This document shows, in pieces, positions 1 through 6,929 of a stretch of 40,714 nt of DNA (its first letter is position 1; each line of letters begins with the position of its first letter). Location: contig JAAZKR010000199.1 in assembly GCA_012799725.1 (NCBI GenBank), forward strand, positions 1 to 40,714, written 5' to 3'. The notes beneath the pieces were generated by a model that was given only the letters and a program-made list of their open reading frames with translations, was not told where the DNA came from and ran no database searches. The translations under genes and the position numbers were made by a program. Source of the DNA: Oligosphaeraceae bacterium. GTDB taxonomy: Bacteria; Verrucomicrobiota; Lentisphaeria; Oligosphaerales; Oligosphaeraceae.

Positions 1-2
1 CA

Positions 3-530
3 AATATTTATTGCGCAATGCATGACTATACGCAGGCCATGGCGGGGTTTAAGCGGGCAGAGGAGATCGCCGCCAAGTCGACGAAGTTAACTGAACTGAG
101 CCAACTCGATGGCAATTTTTATGCCAGATACGCCCTGTGTGCTCTGTTCTCCGGTAATGTGGAAATGGCTTTGAAGCTCTATGAGCAAGCCTATAAACTG
201 GCACCGGACAGTGCAAATGTCTGTAATGCCTATGGCTATACTTTAGCTGATGAGAATATGCAATTGCCTTTTGCCAAAGAACTTATCGAAAATGCACTGC
301 GCCAGGAACCCGATAATGTGGCTTATCTGGACAGCTTTGCATGGGTGCTTTACAGAATGCAAAAACAACCGGAAGCATTGCAGGCTATGTTGCGTACTAT
401 TATTGAATCCGGTCTAAGCGGCTTGACGGATAAAGAGATCTGGGAACACGCCGCAAAAATATTTGCGGCCAACGAACTCGAAATTTTAGCGGAGTTCTAT
501 CAGTGGAAAGCCGAAAGCCTGGCTGAGTAG
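3..530 (+). CDS. TPR-repeat protein, 5' partial
   Basis: The reading frame is open to the left edge, so the gene begins outside the window; the first internal ATG is at 18. The visible part (about 175 residues) is made of tetratricopeptide-like helical pairs. One repeat runs around residues 38-75 of the ATG-18 numbering (ALCALFSGNVEMALKLYEQA then LAPDSANVCNAYGYTLAD). A second follows (AKELIENALRQEPDNVAYLD then SFAWVLYRMQKQPEALQAML). The pattern PDN..YLDS..WVLYR is common in TPR scaffolds of Gram-negative bacteria. TPR domains bind other proteins, but no partner can be named here. No signal peptide or enzyme domain is seen because the N-terminus is missing. Confidence 0.8.
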   Translation, partial: NIYCAMHDYTQAMAGFKRAEEIAAKSTKLTELSQLDGNFYARYALCALFSGNVEMALKLYEQAYKLAPDSANVCNAYGYTLADENMQLPFAKELIENALRQEPDNVAYLDSFAWVLYRMQKQPEALQAMLRTIIESGLSGLTDKEIWEHAAKIFAANELEILAEFYQWKAESLAE

Positions 531-532
531 CA

Positions 533-560
533 TTTACAAGGCACTAGTCTTTGGGTGGGG
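533..560 (+). repeat. Dispersed repeat, copy 1 (TTTACAAGGCA family)
   Basis: The motif TTTACAAGGCA, a short gap, then GTCTTTGGGTGGG lies just after the TPR stop codon. A near copy, with GTCTTTGGGTAGG, lies at 32315-32340 after another gene. Both are intergenic. What the repeat does is unknown. Confidence 0.6.
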
Positions 561-693
561 TTCATTTTATTTTCCGCAGATTTTTTAGAACACGCTGTGA
601 AAATCTGTGAAATCCGCATATGAATATGGCTTGTGTGTACAGCTGCTCCACCTTTCATCCACTTTTATTTATCAGTTATTTTTCGTTTTGGGC

Positions 694-721
694 TTGCAAG
701 CATTCTTCGGCATGATATATT
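694..721 (+). promoter_or_regulatory. Candidate promoter for the aroF leader
   Basis: TTGCAA at 694-699 and TATATT at 716-721 are separated by 16 bp, close to a sigma70 pattern. A second AT-rich -10-like GATAAT lies at 732-737. Transcription from here would make a leader of roughly 250 nt that includes the terminator at 878-910. The match is only moderate and is a prediction. Confidence 0.35.
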
Positions 722-808
722 TATTCGCATGGATAATATTTTCTTACACAGCGAGTATTTGTTCAGCCTTTGCGGCCTTTATTATTTTAGCGCCGCACCG
801 GGTGCCTC

Positions 809-888
809 TCACTGTGTCCAGGTTCGAGCTACCGAGCCTAAACAAGCCGGATAGCCGTAAAAAACCACCGACCATCACCCCGCAGTGA
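809..888 (+). promoter_or_regulatory. Candidate antiterminator / leader RNA ahead of aroF
   Basis: The segment TCACTGTG (809-816) can pair with CGCAGTGA (881-888), eight pairs with one G-U. This closes over a second hairpin, AGGTTCG (820-826) with CGAGCCT (833-839) and a 6-nt loop. The long-range pairing uses bases of the 5' arm of the terminator at 878-885, so the two folds exclude each other. That is the layout of a transcription attenuator or riboswitch. I could not match the sequence to a known riboswitch class. Confidence 0.4.
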
Positions 889-910
889 AACACCCGCTGC
901 GGGGTTTTTT
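878..910 (+). terminator. Rho-independent terminator in the aroF leader
   Basis: CCCCGCAG (878-885) pairs perfectly with CTGCGGGG (897-904) around an 11-nt loop, extended by A877-T905, and is followed by a T run (905-910). It lies 348 bp after the TPR stop and 67 bp before aroF. It may therefore end the upstream transcript, attenuate aroF, or both. Confidence 0.85.
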
Positions 911-976
911 CGTTTAAAGCCGTAACAAAAAATATCCAAGCTTAATATCAGAAGATTCCTCGCTGGGAGAAAAGCA

Positions 977-1993
977 ATGATTGTTCAATTGAAGAAAAGC
1001 CCTGATGAAAAGCAACTGCAAGCCCTGCTCGATTGGCTGAAAAGCATGTCGCTGGATGTGCATATTTCTAAAGGAACCAACTACACTGTGCTTGGCCTGA
1101 TCGGAGATACCTCGGCCATAGATATGGAGCTTATACAGGTTCTGGATATAGTCGAGAGCGTGAAGCGCATACAGGAGCCTTTCAAAAGCTGTAATCGCAA
1201 GTTTCATCCCGATAACACCGTCATATTGCTGGGTGACAAGCCTTTGGGAGGAGGAGAGTTCCAAATCATCGCAGGCCCCTGCTCAGTGGAGACAGAAGCG
1301 CAGATACTGGAAGTCGCTGCTGCTGTCAAAGCCGCCGGCGCGGCTGCGCTGCGTGGCGGAGCATTCAAACCACGCAGTTCGCCATACTCCTTTCAGGGAT
1401 TGCGTGAGGAGGGCATTCGCTTATTGTTGCAGGCTAAAAAGGCCAGCGGCCTGCCCGTCGTCACTGAGATCATGGATATCTCACAATTGCCGCTCTTTGA
1501 TGAAGTAGATGTCATACAAGTGGGTGCGCGCAATATGCAGAATTTCGAGCTGCTCAAGGCCTTGGGCAAGGTGAAGAAACCCATACTGCTGAAGCGAGGC
1601 CTTTCCAGTACAGCAGAGGAGTTCCTTATGAGTGCAGAGTATATCATGGCCAATGGTAACGAAGAGGTCATACTTTGCGAAAGAGGCATACGCACCTTTG
1701 AAACGCAAACGCGCAATACCTTGGACCTTTCCATTGTGCCGGTGCTCAAGAAGCTCTCGCATCTGCCGGTGATTATCGATCCCAGTCATGCTACCGGGTA
1801 TGCCGAACTAGTGCCATCCATGTCGCTGGCGGCAGCAGCAGCCGGTGCCGACGGACTTATCGTCGAGGTACACAATAATCCGTCTTGTGCACTTTGCGAT
1901 GGTATACAATCACTGAATCCGGAGACCTTTGCGCGGTTGGCACCGCAGGTCAAACAGGTTTCTGCTCTGGTGCGCCAAGGAGGTCTATTGTGA
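977..1993 (+). CDS. aroF: 3-deoxy-7-phosphoheptulonate (DAHP) synthase, type I-beta
   Basis: Joins phosphoenolpyruvate and erythrose 4-phosphate in the first step of the shikimate pathway, in the cytoplasm. The 338 residues match the length and layout of the Thermotoga-type enzyme: an N-terminal ferredoxin-like, ACT-like domain (about 1-75), which in the family binds Tyr or Phe as feedback inhibitor, and then a TIM barrel. Visible motifs are AGPCSVE with metal ligand C102, LRGGAFKPRSSPYSFQG (PEP/E4P binding), QVGARNMQN, LLKRG, LCERGIRTFE and IDPSHATG with H271. The likely remaining metal ligands are E297 and D308. The ATG at 977 follows GGGAG. The stop overlaps the GTG start of tyrA, so the two are translationally coupled. 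A terminator-bearing leader upstream suggests extra transcriptional control. Confidence 0.95.
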   Translation: MIVQLKKSPDEKQLQALLDWLKSMSLDVHISKGTNYTVLGLIGDTSAIDMELIQVLDIVESVKRIQEPFKSCNRKFHPDNTVILLGDKPLGGGEFQIIAGPCSVETEAQILEVAAAVKAAGAAALRGGAFKPRSSPYSFQGLREEGIRLLLQAKKASGLPVVTEIMDISQLPLFDEVDVIQVGARNMQNFELLKALGKVKKPILLKRGLSSTAEEFLMSAEYIMANGNEEVILCERGIRTFETQTRNTLDLSIVPVLKKLSHLPVIIDPSHATGYAELVPSMSLAAAAAGADGLIVEVHNNPSCALCDGIQSLNPETFARLAPQVKQVSALVRQGGLL

Positions 1994-2826
1994 AGATTGC
2001 CATAGTCGGACTAGGCTTGATCGGCGGCTCTCTTGCCAAGGCTGCCAAGCAGCACGGCGAATACTGTGTTTATGGTTTAGACATAGACCCTGCTGTCTGC
2101 CGTCAAGCTCAGCATTTGCAGGCCATCGACAGGGAAGGGCAGACTGATGACCTGCAAAACTGTGAGCTGGTCATTTTGGCCTTGCATCCGCTGGCAGCAG
2201 AGGAATGGTTGCGGCAGAACGCCGACAAGCTGCGGCAGGGCAGCCTGTTAGTGGACTGCTGCGGTACCAAGCGCCGTATTTGCGAACTGGGTTTCAGCTT
2301 GGCTCAGCGCTATGGTTTCTACTTTATCGGCGGGCATCCCATGGCTGGCATAGAACGTTCTGGATTTGAAGCCTCCAATGCAGACCTTTTCAAGCGGGCT
2401 GCCATGATTCTCACACCAGAAGAGAAATGCCCGACAGAAGTGCTCGAATTCGCCAAGAATTTTTTTCTGGGCCTGGGTTTCAATCGCATCACCGTTACCA
2501 ATGCCAAGGATCATGATCGCATCATCGCCTTGACCTCACAACTGGCGCACGTGGTCTCGAGTAGTTATTTGCGCAGTCCTACAGCGGCTCAGCACGAGGG
2601 CTATTCGGCAGGCAGCTTCCGTGACATGACTCGGGTGGCCTGGTTGCATGAAGGCATGTGGACTGAGCTTTTTTTACAAAACAGTGATTTTCTTTGCTCT
2701 GAAATCGAGCTTCTGATCGCTAATCTGCGTTGCTTTCAGGAGCTGATCAGTCAGCAGCAGGAAGAACAGCTGCGACAGCACTTAAAAGAGGGCAGGCTGC
2801 TCAAGGAAAAAATAATGCCAATATGA
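1990..2826 (+). CDS. tyrA: Prephenate dehydrogenase
   Basis: Oxidises and decarboxylates prephenate to 4-hydroxyphenylpyruvate in tyrosine synthesis, using NAD(P)+. The frame could be extended upstream to 1885, but the GTG at 1990 is preferred. It overlaps the aroF stop as GTGA, and the protein then starts directly with the Rossmann strand MKIAIVGLGLIGGS. Further family motifs are GHPMAG (active-site His region), TSQLAHVV and AGSFRDMTRVA. The length is 278 residues. There is no C-terminal ACT domain, so feedback control may rest on the ACT-like domain of the neighbouring DAHP synthase. The TGA stop overlaps a further ATG at 2823. Confidence 0.93.
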   Translation: MKIAIVGLGLIGGSLAKAAKQHGEYCVYGLDIDPAVCRQAQHLQAIDREGQTDDLQNCELVILALHPLAAEEWLRQNADKLRQGSLLVDCCGTKRRICELGFSLAQRYGFYFIGGHPMAGIERSGFEASNADLFKRAAMILTPEEKCPTEVLEFAKNFFLGLGFNRITVTNAKDHDRIIALTSQLAHVVSSSYLRSPTAAQHEGYSAGSFRDMTRVAWLHEGMWTELFLQNSDFLCSEIELLIANLRCFQELISQQQEEQLRQHLKEGRLLKEKIMPI

Positions 2827-2876
2827 AAAGTTGGTATAACGCCTTGGGTGAACCGGTGTCCTACAGCATATTTTAA
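2823..2876 (+). pseudogene. 17-codon remnant of a third cistron (possibly aroE)
   Basis: An ATG overlaps the tyrA stop (ATGA), the usual sign of a coupled operon gene, but the frame closes after MKSWYNALGEPVSYSIF. The string GEPVSYSI resembles the N-terminal GxPVSHS(L/I)SP substrate motif of shikimate dehydrogenase. The stop codon lies exactly where repeat-like sequence begins (AACCACAGAACAC at 2875). A truncated aroE start is the simplest reading. It is too short for a firm call and could also be a chance frame. Confidence 0.4.
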
Positions 2877-3273
2877 CCACAGAACACTTGGGGTGGGCTG
2901 TCGCCCACAACCTTATTATCCACAGATTGCGCAGATTACACAGCTGGACACGGATTTCAGGATAGGGAATTGCAGGATTTTGCAGGATTTTCCATGTTTC
3001 CGCATGATTTCTTATGATTTTTCTTGAAATTTCGTTTTTTCGGCACTATGTTTCCGCCGCGGTTCAGAAATCATCCAGCCCCCACCCCACCCAGGGGGCA
3101 AACCATCCCTGATATGGTACGCGCGCGTGAGCGAGGGAGAGAGGGCACGGGAAACATGGTGGACGATAGTGAGCCCTAAAAAATCTGCGGCATCTGTATA
3201 ATCAGTGGATTGAGTCTTTCAACTGGGTTGCGGGCGATCAGTCCGCGCCAAGTGTCCTGTGTGTTCCGTGGTT
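2875..3273. repeat. Repeat-filled spacer bounded by inverted AACCACAGAACAC copies
   Basis: The 13-mer AACCACAGAACAC (2875-2887) recurs inverted at 3261-3273 with one mismatch; a third copy with one or two mismatches lies at 26606-26618. Between them are a CCACAGATTGCGCAGATTACACAG element (2920-2943), short tandem TGCAGGATTTT units (about 2970-2990) and GC-rich sequence without a convincing gene. The content looks like a mosaic of dispersed intergenic repeats. No transposase is present. Confidence 0.5.
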
Positions 3274-3300
3274 GGAAAATCCTTTTTGGACGCCCTCTAT

Positions 3301-4689
3301 CTAGTCCCAGGCCAGTTGCAGACGTTCTATGAGTTCGGGCAGCTCTGCCACGTTGAGCCTGGCAAAGCCCATGAGCACGGTGGCCTCCGGTACGTTAATC
3401 TTGGGGCTATAAAATTCGGAGAGGCCGCTGAGTTTTATGCCTTGGGCAGCGGCTCGGCTAAGCATCTGCTTTTCATCCAGCTCGCCTTTTAACTGCAGCA
3501 GAAAATGCAATCCGGCTTTATCGCCGCTAATTTCAAGTCTTTCTCCCAGACTGCTTTGTCGCAGGGACTCGAGCAAAGCGTCGTGTTTGTCCCTATATAC
3601 TCGTCGCATGCGTTTCAGGTGGGTGCCGAAGTGTCCTTCACTCATGAAGCTGGCCAGCACATATTGTTGAAAACCGGGCACGGTGCAGGCGTAGAACGAA
3701 AGTTCGCGTTCATATTTTTCCAGTAATACGCGGGGCAACAGCATATAGCTGATACGCAAGGAAGGCGCCAAGCTCTTGCTAAAAGTATTTAAGTAAATAA
3801 CCCTATCATCATGGTCCAAGCTCTTCAAGGCAGGAATGGGTCTGCCCTCGAAGCGAAACTCGCAATCATAATCGTCTTCTATCATATAGAAATCCATCTG
3901 TTCAGCCAGCTTGAGCAGTGCCAGACGCTGTTGTATAGGAGTGACTATGCCCAGAGGAAAATGATGTGCCGGGCTGATATGCACCACATCCGGTTTGGCT
4001 TTCTGCAACTCCGATAATTCTATGCCCGATTCGCCCATAGGCACACGCACTATGTTGCGACCATGTGCACTGAGAATGCGCCAGACCTTGCTATAACTGG
4101 GATTCTCAATGGCAAAACGCTTGCCATCGGCGAAAAGCAGGTTGAACATACTTGCAGCCCACTCCGTGCCGGCACCTAATAATATCTGCTCAGGATGAGC
4201 CGCAATGCCACGGTAGTCCTGTAAATAAGTACATATCTGCTCACGTAAAGAGAAAATCCCCTTGACCGGCGTGCTGTTGAGCAGTTTGTCGGATTCCTCA
4301 CTGACCAACTGCCGGCTGAGCCTGCTCCAAATCGCAAAGGGAAAAGACTCGGAATCCACCGCATAAGTGCTCAAATCAAAACAGTATTGACTCTTGAATT
4401 GCGGCGGAAAATCAGCTTCGTCAGGTGTAAGGCTTTCCGGCGGCATGTGGTTGAATCCGGGGTTGACATAAAAGCCGGAACGCGGTCGGGAATGTATGTA
4501 ACCCTCGCTGACTAACTGCCTATAAGCTTGCTCTATGGTCACCTTGCTTACTGCTAAAAGCTTGCAAGCCTGGTTCTTGGAAGGCAATTTGCCCCGTACC
4601 AAACCATCACGGATGGCATTGCGAATTCGCTTGTAGACGATGACATATAAAGGCCAATCATCGTCAGGCTTTACTGGATTCCAAGGCAT
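3301..4689 (-). CDS. pdxR: MocR/GntR-type PLP-dependent regulator (PdxR-like)
   Basis: A DNA-binding regulator that senses pyridoxal 5'-phosphate. The N-terminal winged helix-turn-helix of the GntR type spans about residues 10-75 (KLPSKNQACKLLAVSKVTIE then QAYRQLVSEGYIHSRPRSGF). After a linker, a fold-type I aminotransferase domain fills the rest. Its PLP lysine is K305 in NTFSKSLAPSLR, and the acidic cofactor-binding motif is IEDDYDCEFR (about 270-279). At 462 residues the length is typical. It is transcribed away from pdxS, and the shared 185-bp gap holds a 12-bp inverted repeat. In Gram-positive bacteria PdxR activates pdxST, so the neighbour strongly supports this role. The start at 4689 gives an intact HTH. 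Confidence 0.85.
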   Translation of the reverse strand: MPWNPVKPDDDWPLYVIVYKRIRNAIRDGLVRGKLPSKNQACKLLAVSKVTIEQAYRQLVSEGYIHSRPRSGFYVNPGFNHMPPESLTPDEADFPPQFKSQYCFDLSTYAVDSESFPFAIWSRLSRQLVSEESDKLLNSTPVKGIFSLREQICTYLQDYRGIAAHPEQILLGAGTEWAASMFNLLFADGKRFAIENPSYSKVWRILSAHGRNIVRVPMGESGIELSELQKAKPDVVHISPAHHFPLGIVTPIQQRLALLKLAEQMDFYMIEDDYDCEFRFEGRPIPALKSLDHDDRVIYLNTFSKSLAPSLRISYMLLPRVLLEKYERELSFYACTVPGFQQYVLASFMSEGHFGTHLKRMRRVYRDKHDALLESLRQSSLGERLEISGDKAGLHFLLQLKGELDEKQMLSRAAAQGIKLSGLSEFYSPKINVPEATVLMGFARLNVAELPELIERLQLAWD

Positions 4690-4726
4690 AATTACACCAT
4701 TTAATGACGAAAAACGGGCTTTTTAT

Positions 4727-4800
4727 CTGGCATTAATAAAATTTTGCTTTAGAAAGATTATATTAATGCCAGTACGGGCGCTATTACGGCTGATGCCAGT
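4727..4800. promoter_or_regulatory. Predicted PdxR operator between pdxR and pdxS
   Basis: CTGGCATTAATA (4727-4738) and TATTAATGCCAG (4761-4772) form a perfect 12-bp inverted repeat with a 22-bp spacer. The core ATGCCAGT then recurs as a direct repeat at 4766-4773 and 4793-4800, 27 bp apart. One inverted and two direct half-sites are reminiscent of described MocR/PdxR sites. The spacer also holds -10-like TATAAT on the minus strand (4757-4762) and TATATT on the plus strand (4759-4764), so binding could control both genes. Confidence 0.7.
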
Positions 4801-4874
4801 GCTAGCGGTTTTGTTTTGCCATGCTGTGGCATCATCTTAATCTACAGCGCGATTTCACGAAAGGAGCTATCATT

Positions 4875-5747
4875 ATGTCAAAGAAGTCTAAATTCAACAA
4901 GAATCTTGCTGCTCAGCTCAAGGGCGGCGTCATCATGGATGTATGTACTCCGGAGCAGGCTCGCATTGCTGAGGATGCTGGCGCCTGCGCTGTCATGGCT
5001 TTAGAGCGCATTCCGGCGGATATACGCGCTGCCGGCGGTGTTTCGCGCATGAGTGACCCGCAGATGATCTGCGGTATCAAGGAGGCGGTTTCCATCCCGG
5101 TGATGGCCAAGGTACGCATAGGGCATTTTGCTGAGGCCAGGATACTTGAGGCCATAGAAATCGACTTCATTGACGAGAGCGAAGTGCTTTCACCCGCCGA
5201 TGACTGTTATCATATTGACAAGCACAGTTTTGAAGCTCCCTTTGTATGTGGTGCCAAGGATTTGGGTGAAGCTTTGCGGCGTATCAGCGAGGGGGCTTCC
5301 ATGATCCGCACTAAGGGTGAGCCGGGTACAGGGGATGTAGTGCAGGCGGTGCGTCATATGCGCATGATTATGTCCGATATCCGACGCTTGCAGCAATGCC
5401 GCGAGGATGAGCTCTTCAATGCCGCTAAAATGCTGCAAAGCGATTATCAGCTGGTCAAATATGTGCATGATCACGGCAAGCTGCCGGTGCCCAACTTTGC
5501 CGCCGGAGGCGTGGCCACCCCGGCTGACGCCGCACTGATGATGCTGCTGGGTGCCGAGGGCGTGTTTGTGGGTTCAGGCATCTTCAAGTCCGGTGATCCG
5601 GCAAAGCGTGCTGCTGCCATAGTGAAGGCAGTCAAGCATTATGAGGATGCCAAGCTGCTCGCTGAGGTCTCTGCCAACTTGGGTGAGGCCATGGTCGGCA
5701 TCAATGAGCAGGAAATCGCCTTGCTTATGGCCGAACGCGGTGCTTGA
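4875..5747 (+). CDS. pdxS: Pyridoxal 5'-phosphate synthase, synthase subunit
   Basis: Makes pyridoxal 5'-phosphate from ribose 5-phosphate, glyceraldehyde 3-phosphate and ammonia (DXP-independent route). The frame is open upstream to 4821, but the ATG at 4875 follows AAAGGAGCT at 6-8 nt and gives the usual 290 residues. The TIM-barrel catalytic residues are visible: D22 in GVIMDV, K79 in MAKVRIGH (ribose Schiff base) and K147 in [10 protein letters not shown]. The phosphate-binding [16 protein letters not shown] and FVGSGIF motifs follow. The ammonia-supplying glutaminase gene pdxT, usually adjacent, is not in this window; it must lie elsewhere or free ammonia may be used. Expression is probably controlled by the divergent PdxR. 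Confidence 0.96.
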   Translation: MSKKSKFNKNLAAQLKGGVIMDVCTPEQARIAEDAGACAVMALERIPADIRAAGGVSRMSDPQMICGIKEAVSIPVMAKVRIGHFAEARILEAIEIDFIDESEVLSPADDCYHIDKHSFEAPFVCGAKDLGEALRRISEGASMIRTKGEPGTGDVVQAVRHMRMIMSDIRRLQQCREDELFNAAKMLQSDYQLVKYVHDHGKLPVPNFAAGGVATPADAALMMLLGAEGVFVGSGIFKSGDPAKRAAAIVKAVKHYEDAKLLAEVSANLGEAMVGINEQEIALLMAERGA

Positions 5748-5793
5748 ATCCGCAGATTACGCAGATATGGATCCGCAGATTACGCAGATTTCG
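5745..5793. repeat. Double CCGCAGATTACGCAGAT element
   Basis: Two copies of ATCCGCAGATTACGCAGAT follow each other directly, beginning within the pdxS stop region. Related elements lie at 571-586, 2918-2943, 21881-21904 and 38131-38157, all in spacers. The rest of the 292-bp gap to nagB (5794-6039) has no gene. A weak promoter (TTGAAA 5956-5961, TACATT 5978-5983) lies in front of nagB. Confidence 0.65.
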
Positions 5794-6039
5794 CACGTGT
5801 CAATGAACATTCCGGCACGGCGTTGCGGAAAATATGATTCTTCGTTATTGATTGCATCTGTGGCTTTCTGTTGTATGAGTCTGTTCGGGCATTTTTGTGC
5901 TTCATCCGGCTGATGGATTTTTCCGGTGGGTTTTTTATGCTTTAGCCTTATATGGTTGAAAATTTGCTCTTTTACTATACATTTAGCTAATGCCCGTGTT
6001 TGTTTGGGCTGAATTGTTTTACACGGAGGTTTTTTTATT

Positions 6040-6861
6040 ATGCGAGTTATTATTTGTCCTAATGAGGATGCCGTTGCCAAAGAGGCTTATAAGCTGGTGC
6101 GCGACCGGGTTGTCCATGCTGGCGCCAAGGTATTGGGTCTGCCTACCGGCAGCACTCCGATCAAGCTCTATGGCGAGATCGCCAAGGGTTATAAACGCCA
6201 GGAAATAGACTTTTCCGACGTGCACAGCTTTAACTTGGACGAGTACTTAGGACTGCCGCCGGAGCATAAGCAAAGCTATCGCTATTTCATGAATGAGAAC
6301 CTCTTCAAACATATCAACATCAAGCTGGATAACACCCATTTTCTGGATGGGCTCTGTGATGATATCGAGGGTGAATGTATGGCCTTCGAGGCGCTTATTG
6401 AAGACCTGGGCGGCATCAAATTGCAAATCCTGGGCATAGGCAGAGATGGACATATCGGCTTTAATGAGCCGGGAACACCGCTTAACTCACGCACCGGTTA
6501 TGTCACTTTGGCTCCGGAAACTATCGAGGACAACAAGCGTTTCTTCAAGACTGCTGACGAAGTGCCGCGCTGGGCTTTGTCCATGGGCGTGGGTACTATC
6601 CTGGAAGCGCGTGAAATTCTATTGTTGGCCACTGGCAGCTCCAAAGCGGATGCTATCGCCGGTATGATAGAGGGGCCGATCTGCAGTATGAATACCGCTT
6701 CGGCGCTGCAAATGCACAATGACGTTACTGTTATCCTGGATGAGGCAGCAGCCGGCAAGCTGGAACGCAAGGAACACTATATGAAGACTGGCGGCAGCGA
6801 TAACGTTGCCGAAATGTACGCCTATTTGATGGCGGCACGCAAGAAGGCCGGTCTGGACTGA
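6040..6861 (+). CDS. nagB: Glucosamine-6-phosphate deaminase
   Basis: Converts glucosamine 6-phosphate to fructose 6-phosphate and ammonia, feeding amino sugars into glycolysis. At 273 residues it has the family length. Motifs are GLPTGSTPIKLYGEI (sugar phosphate binding), FNLDEYLGL with D67, and LGIGRDGHIGFNEPGTPL with D136, H138 and E143, matching the catalytic set of the E. coli enzyme. A strong ACGGAGG lies about 11 nt before the ATG. nagA is not adjacent. The gene is followed after a hairpin by an XRE-cupin regulator on the same strand. Confidence 0.96.
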   Translation: MRVIICPNEDAVAKEAYKLVRDRVVHAGAKVLGLPTGSTPIKLYGEIAKGYKRQEIDFSDVHSFNLDEYLGLPPEHKQSYRYFMNENLFKHINIKLDNTHFLDGLCDDIEGECMAFEALIEDLGGIKLQILGIGRDGHIGFNEPGTPLNSRTGYVTLAPETIEDNKRFFKTADEVPRWALSMGVGTILEAREILLLATGSSKADAIAGMIEGPICSMNTASALQMHNDVTVILDEAAAGKLERKEHYMKTGGSDNVAEMYAYLMAARKKAGLD

Positions 6862-6867
6862 GGCGTC

Positions 6868-6901
6868 TCGGTCTGCCGCATCGTACGGCGCGGCAGACCG
6901 A
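6868..6901 (+). other. Intercistronic 12-bp hairpin after nagB
   Basis: TCGGTCTGCCGC (6868-6879) pairs perfectly with GCGGCAGACCGA (6890-6901) around a 10-nt loop, 7 nt after the nagB stop. No T run follows, so it is not a standard terminator. An mRNA-stabilising or processing hairpin between nagB and the regulator is possible. Confidence 0.7.
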
Positions 6902-6929
6902 CATCAGTCAATTTGGAGGAAGCTGCACG

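Noticed and set aside
607-888. A 93-residue frame in the aroF leader, rich in Phe, Tyr and hydrophobic residues
   Set aside because: No ribosome-binding site, it runs into the terminator stem, and a second frame is open in the same place. I treat the region as leader RNA, not a gene; a short leader peptide is mentioned only as a possibility.
3061-3200. GC-rich segment with GCGCGCGTGAGCGAGGGAGAG in the spacer after tyrA
   Set aside because: I could not fold it into a tRNA or known RNA and no frame looks coding. It is left as part of the repeat mosaic.
3259-4017. Several short plus-strand frames under pdxR
   Set aside because: All are shadows of the 462-residue regulator, which has clear HTH and PLP-binding motifs on the other strand.
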